Origin: Corinectria fuckeliana
Taxonomy: Eukaryota > Ascomycota > Sordariomycetes > Hypocreales > Nectriaceae
Reading direction: 5' to 3'
Length of the DNA: 64,000 nucleotides
Assembly (NCBI GenBank): GCA_019137255.1
Contig: WPDH01000200.1
Location: forward strand, 1 to 64,000
Below, in pieces: positions 59,709 to 64,000 of this stretch; the first letter of the stretch is position 1, and every line of letters begins with the position of its first letter. A program made the translations under genes and the position numbers. The notes beneath the pieces are model-generated. The model saw only the letters and a program-made list of their open reading frames with translations. It did no database searches and was not told where the DNA came from.

Positions 59709-61030
59709 GGATCAAGGTAAAGTTGCGTAGGAGCTTGGCCAAAGCCAGCTCGCCCGACCCACACACTCAGGATGAGCCACTAAGACGTAACGTCATCGCC
59801 CTCCCCAGCTCGTGTTAATTGAAGCGATCGAGAGTAGGCTGCGTGGAGGAGAGCAGTCTGCCAATGCCTTATTCGACACAGAGACCAAGGCTCAGATGTA
59901 TGCTTGTTTCAATTTGATGTCAAGCCTCTAGGCCTAAATACTAACCATAATAGGTTGAATACATCGAATTGATTAGCCCGGTGGTCAGTGAGCAGTCTTT
60001 CAAGGACCGCAAGACAATTCGTATATTCCGATTGACGTGTCTCTGCTCGCCTTAATACTCTCCAGATGTGCGATGCAATATGGACGACGCCAAGGCTGCT
60101 ATAGCGTGAGTGCCGTCGATTGCGAGGCGTGTAACAAGAGCATCAACATGACTGAAATCTTAGAGCCGGTGTTGACGGCGTTGATCTGGTTATTGGAACA
60201 TCTAGCTATCTACGGTATGGTCTCTGCTGATTCAACCCAAGAACACGCGACTGACACCAGTTGAACAGAGAATTTAGTCACGGAAAGGACATGGCCTACA
60301 TCCAGAAGACCGCGTTAGAAGTTATTGAATTATGTCAAGAGGTTTGTTCCCTTTGCTGTGTAGTTGGGCTATGCGGGATCTGAGTTCTGTTTAACAGCCT
60401 TGAGGTCCGCTTCTCGTCCGAGGACTCATTCAGAGTAAGTGCCATTCGGACTGCCGCGTAATCCCTTATTGAAATCGAGACAACCCTCATCCCATGACTG
60501 GTCGGGAGCCCCCGTGGCGCATCTCGACCCAGCGTATTCCTTCCCACAGCTGTCACCCAGTATCCTCTTGATTTCCCCCAAGGGAGCATAGCCGTACCTC
60601 GGTTCGGCTTTGATCCAACGGCAAGACGACCTCAAAAGTCTATCTGAGTCGCAACTCAAAGTGAAACTCAAGGGGGATGGTGCGATTCAAGGCGCGTTGG
60701 GTAAGGGCTTACGAGTGGGCCTGCTTGCTCTCTGGGCAGCATTGAGCGGCGCTGGATAGGGCATCGTCCTAGGGCATCGTCCTAGGGCATCGTCCTAGGG
60801 CATCGTCCTTGTTGATGCTCAACTGGCTGGAGTATTATTCGTCCCCCGCCGGCTTAAGCTCTTGACACCTCATGGGATACTTGGCACCTTTCGAGTCTGC
60901 CTTTCGCCAACACCCATAACAGAGCCATCTCGCCGACCGTCTTGGACCATACAAGGTCGTTGACGCCGCTGGAGCTGAAGGTTTCGGCCTAAACCGTTAT
61001 GTCTCATTCTCCAGCATAATTACTGTATGA
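59709..61030 (+). pseudogene. unrecognised decayed gene or poorly modelled multi-exon gene
   Basis: Several stretches on the plus strand read like real protein but not in one frame. In order: IKVKLRRSLAKASSPDP (from 59711), LVLIEAIESRLRGGEQSANA (59809), VEYIELISPVVSEQSFKD (59953), NMDDAKAAIA (60079), MTEILEPVLTALIWLLEH (60148), EFSHGKDMAYIQKTALEVIE (60270), LEVRFSSEDSFR (60403), LIQRQDDLKSLSESQLKVKL (about 60607), LRVGLLALWAALSGAG (60710), VLVDAQLAGVLFVPRRLKLL (60806) and GLNRYVSFSSIITV before TGA at 61028. Some joins fit introns (60113 to 60139; 60214 to 60269). Others need frameshifts, and a TAG at 60756 interrupts before a 13-bp tandem repeat. The pieces are low in Cys and helical. I do not recognise the family. 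Confidence 0.45.
60759..60809. repeat. 13-bp tandem repeat, four copies
   Basis: GGGCATCGTCCTA is repeated at 60759, 60772, 60785 and 60798 (last copy lacks the final A). Three extra copies make 39 bp, a multiple of three. Confidence 0.95.
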
Positions 61031-61397
61031 TTACACTCTTGTAAATCATTCCTTCCAATAACACACTAACAGGGAGATTAGCAAGCAGGAAGATAAAAAT
61101 ACACGTCTTTTTCATAACATCAGAGGCCAATGTCTGCTAGGCCTATCAAAACACGTCCCATATATCCCCGTGTTCCCCGTAAATCAACTACCTGTATTTG
61201 ATTTGCGTCATCCATCCATGCACGTTTCAGTGTCCAGTCTTGGTATCGTAACCCCAACATGCGCCCATACGCCCAAACAAGACATGTACGCCGGTATCAT
61301 ATTACTTTCATGCGAACCACCGTCCCCTCCATGCTAGTATCTTCCTCAGCGCACCTGGCGTCGGTCCTTTCTGTATGTTTTCCGCATGCTTTCCGCT

Positions 61398-63218
61398 TCA
61401 GTTCCGCCTGTCGCCGATCATGCGCTCGCCATCGCGAACCCCACCGTTGACCAGGGCATCGCGAACGCGGTCATTCTCCGCGACGCGGATGCGGCGGCGG
61501 GCATCCTCGAGGCGTTCGACGCCGCGGTCGATGGTCTCGATGTGGACAGTGAGGGGAATGGCCGGGCCGTTGGAGCCCTGCAGCAAGGCGGGCTCGGCAA
61601 CGCGATCGCGCAGGTCCCCAAGCCCGGCCTGGATGGCCTCGAGCTCGAGGATGAGGGCGTTGACCTGTGCGACGGCGGAGGAGCGCTGAACATCGACCTG
61701 GCGGAGGAGCGCGAGCTGCTGGGAGAGGCTGCTGAGGCGCGCCGAGTTTGCGCCGACGAGGGTCCAGATGGTCCAGAGCACGGTGTCACGGCGCTGGGCG
61801 GTGTCGGCGGAGGAGCGCGACGTGATATCGAAGATGAGGGCGAGGTGGTCCTCGGCCTTTGTGAGCAGACGGAGGACGGCCTGGGCCTCGAGAATAAGGG
61901 TGGAAATGCGATCCGAGACGAGCGCCGTGTGCTCGACATACTTGTCCAGCAGGATGCGCTCGTTGAACATGAGATCAGTAGGCTGGAAGGGATGGAAAAG
62001 CCACGAGGTCCAGCCGACAAGGGCGGAGGGGGACGAAGTGAGGTCATCGGGAGAATCAGGGGCCAAGGTGTCGATATATCGGGAGGTCCAGCGGTTGATG
62101 CTGATGACTGCATCGACGGCAGAGCCAACATGAGTGTTGAACTTTTGCAAGTCCGACGCCGTGCGACGGGCCGTATCGACATATCCATCGAACTCGAGGA
62201 GTAGCTCGTCGCGGGCCTGCAGGTCGCTGTGGCGAACAAGACTCCGTAGGTCGCGGATCGCCGTCTCGGAGCGCTTCATCTCAAAGGGTAGCGAGACGCC
62301 GTCGGCGCTCTTCTCCAGCACCTGCTCGAACTGCGCCTGCACGGTCATTAGGTCGTCGAACTCGACAGGCGCTGGACGAGGGCCACTGGGGTCGGTGATG
62401 ATGGTGTCGGAAGCCGGACAGAAGGGGATGCTGAGCAGCGAGACGCCGGGAAAGCGACATAGTGGAGAAAGAGAGGCGGTTATGGACCGGGTAGCCATGT
62501 TTTGAGCGATGATGATGCCACCAAAGGAGAGGTAGATGGCCAGGAGGATGGCGAGAGGGCGCTGGGCGTATCGGAGAGCAAGAGCGACTACACCAAAGAC
62601 CCAAGCGAGACTGTTGTAGAGGGCGTTGGCAAGCTGGCCGGGGATGGTTCTATGCCGCTCATGGCGAGACTCCCGCCGGAAATACTCGTCATCGTGGCTG
62701 TTGTATCGCCTCCGGCCATTCCTCTGTTTCGAAGGGCTCCCCAGCGAAGGGTTAGCCCGTCTCCTCACTGCGCCGCCACCATCTCCGCTGCCAAACCCGA
62801 TACCCAGTCCCCGTACCGTCCTCTCACTCCCCGTGCCCTCGCCCTCGATATCGACGCAGGGCATGCGAAACTCGGGGTCCGGCGTGCGGGAGGCGCTGTT
62901 GCCGCTCGCGCCGAGGTCGAGGCCCGAGAGGCTGGGGCGGAAGGGCTCGCGAAGGATGACCTGCTCGTCGTCGGGATGCGCGGCGAAGTCTCGGATGCTG
63001 TCCTGGGAGGCGAAGCTCAGGCCGTCCTGGGAGAAGGGTTGTGTGGGCAGGCCGGTGGATGACGAGGACGGCGGGCCGCGTTGTGAGGAACCGGAGAAGG
63101 ACGGCAGGATGCAGGTGTCAAAGGAGTCGTTTTCGCCCTCTACCATGCGCCAGGAATCTTCGGGGCGGAGTTGTTGTTGTTGTTGTTGGCGGCGCCGCGG
63201 CGGCGACGAGGACGACAT
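61398..63218 (-). CDS. fungal coiled-coil membrane protein, function unknown
   Basis: A single-exon protein of 606 residues. The ATG at 63218 is the first in frame (MSSSSPPRRRQQQQQQLRPE). The N-terminal 190 residues are polar and likely disordered, with a Gln run and Ser/Pro-rich stretches. Two hydrophobic segments sit together (LYNSLAWVFGVVALAL; LAILLAIYLSFGGIIIAQNM, roughly residues 210-250). The remaining 350 residues are helical and heptad-like (FEQVLEKSADGVSLPFEMKR, RISTLILEAQAVLRLLTKAE, LILELEAIQAGLGDLRDRV), ending in a basic tail (GERMIGDRRN). It looks conserved and intact but I recognise no named family. A nuclear-envelope or ER-membrane scaffold would suit the layout; that is speculation. 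Confidence 0.82.
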   Translation of the reverse strand: MSSSSPPRRRQQQQQQLRPEDSWRMVEGENDSFDTCILPSFSGSSQRGPPSSSSTGLPTQPFSQDGLSFASQDSIRDFAAHPDDEQVILREPFRPSLSGLDLGASGNSASRTPDPEFRMPCVDIEGEGTGSERTVRGLGIGFGSGDGGGAVRRRANPSLGSPSKQRNGRRRYNSHDDEYFRRESRHERHRTIPGQLANALYNSLAWVFGVVALALRYAQRPLAILLAIYLSFGGIIIAQNMATRSITASLSPLCRFPGVSLLSIPFCPASDTIITDPSGPRPAPVEFDDLMTVQAQFEQVLEKSADGVSLPFEMKRSETAIRDLRSLVRHSDLQARDELLLEFDGYVDTARRTASDLQKFNTHVGSAVDAVISINRWTSRYIDTLAPDSPDDLTSSPSALVGWTSWLFHPFQPTDLMFNERILLDKYVEHTALVSDRISTLILEAQAVLRLLTKAEDHLALIFDITSRSSADTAQRRDTVLWTIWTLVGANSARLSSLSQQLALLRQVDVQRSSAVAQVNALILELEAIQAGLGDLRDRVAEPALLQGSNGPAIPLTVHIETIDRGVERLEDARRRIRVAENDRVRDALVNGGVRDGERMIGDRRN

Positions 63219-64000
63219 GGCGTCCGGTCTGGCTAACAGCAATGTTGGGCGACCAAGTGGGAGGACGGAGTGTCGCGATACGTCGGGACAAGACTCCGCA
63301 TCGATGGGATTTCAAGGTGGTTCGCAGGTGCCTGGACGGGTTGATATATAGTAGATATTTGTGCAGGTAATTAGCCAAGGTAGCTAGGTTAGGCACCTCG
63401 GTGGAGGCAGCCGGGGATGGTTGGAAGTGCCGGACCGGGGTTGCTGGTATTCACGGCGTTGGGAGGCTCGGGGCGGACAGGGCAAGTGAGTCATCGGAGT
63501 TGTGCAGTTCACGGCGATAGTGAGGACATTCACGGCTTTTTTGTTGCAAGGCAGGGGGGAAATTGAGCTGTAGTTTGTTGTTGACTCGAGATGATGTAGG
63601 CGGCGAGTTTGGATCGACGTGGGACTTGGCGCTGGCCGGGGCGAGTGGGGGGCAGTTGTGGCGCATACTAATTAGTAGCGCCCCTCTAGGTGGCTAAGAA
63701 TATGGGAGTCGGGTGTGACGCAGGCGCGTGAACACCTTCACTCACACCAAATTTATGTACAGCCCAAGGTCCAGGGTAGCCTAATCGGCTTATCAACGAC
63801 ACCATCCATCTGTCCGTCTCGATCGATCCGATGCCTGCCTACCACGTGGGCTCTATGCAGATGACGCATCTCTTTGTGTCTTGTTGTCTTTCTTTCAATT
63901 CTCTTCAAGCCCTCAAGCGGGTTGAAAAATGCACCGCACACCAAGAGGGGTGACAAAAGATTCCGGCTCTCTGCCTGCTTACTTTTAGCGGCTATTATTA
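63219..64000. promoter_or_regulatory. upstream region of the coiled-coil membrane protein gene
   Basis: Holds the promoter; open stretches at 63451-63956 are short and unsupported. The window ends before another gene can be recognised. Confidence 0.4.

Overview
This is a stretch of nuclear DNA from a filamentous ascomycete (Pezizomycotina, most probably Sordariomycetes). The clues are short 50-100 bp introns with GT-AG ends, GC-rich coding DNA, pyrimidine-rich leaders, a HET-C gene, a fused fungal betaine-lipid synthase, and an almost pure A/T block at the left end that looks like a repeat destroyed by RIP (repeat-induced point mutation). I assembled 20 protein-coding genes from joined exons, most with intron phases that agree. 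I found no tRNA or rRNA gene, CRISPR array or intact transposon. The species cannot be named from the sequence.

Layout: 1-600 AT-block; 1.95-4.6 kb Zn2Cys6-type transcription factor (-); 5.3-6.5 kb Vps3844-like ER/vacuolar membrane protein (-); 7.1-8.5 kb conserved mitochondrial membrane protein of unknown role (+); 9.2-11.6 kb RSC4 tandem-bromodomain subunit (-); 12.6-13.5 kb Maf pyrophosphatase (+); 14.2-14.8 kb small INO4-type bHLH factor (+); 15.0-16.5 kb mitochondrial threonyl-tRNA synthetase (-); 17.6-20.8 kb importin KAP120 (+); 21.0-22.3 kb quinone oxidoreductase (-); 23.0-24.4 kb ubiquilin DSK2 (-); 25.6-27.0 kb NPR2 (+); 27.1-29.1 kb mitochondrial tyrosyl-tRNA synthetase, CYT-18 type (-); 29.6-30.2 kb succinate dehydrogenase anchor subunit (+); 31.0-33.7 kb betaine-lipid synthase BTA1 (-); 35.8-37.8 kb ADA3/NGG1 (-); 39.4-42.3 kb urease (+); 43.1-44.8 kb HMG-box protein (-); 49.4-52.4 kb HET-C (+); 57.0-59.2 kb PA-TM-RING ubiquitin ligase (+); 61.4-63.2 kb coiled-coil membrane protein (-).

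Most genes are conserved housekeeping genes, not a cluster. Themes recur: chromatin regulation (RSC4, ADA3, HMG box), mitochondrial function (two mitochondrial aminoacyl-tRNA synthetases, SDH anchor, one unknown), nutrient response (NPR2/TORC1, urease, phosphate-saving lipid synthesis) and protein turnover (DSK2, RING ligase). The mitochondrial TyrRS and the SDH anchor share a 445-bp divergent promoter.

The right third is different. HET-C lies between two gene-empty flanks of about 4.5 kb each. The right flank holds two neighbouring hairpin-capable inverted repeats, three long C homopolymers and an unresolved NN. Around 59.7-61.0 kb several coding-like stretches in differing frames suggest an unrecognised decayed gene or a badly modelled intron-rich one, carrying a 13-bp tandem amplification.
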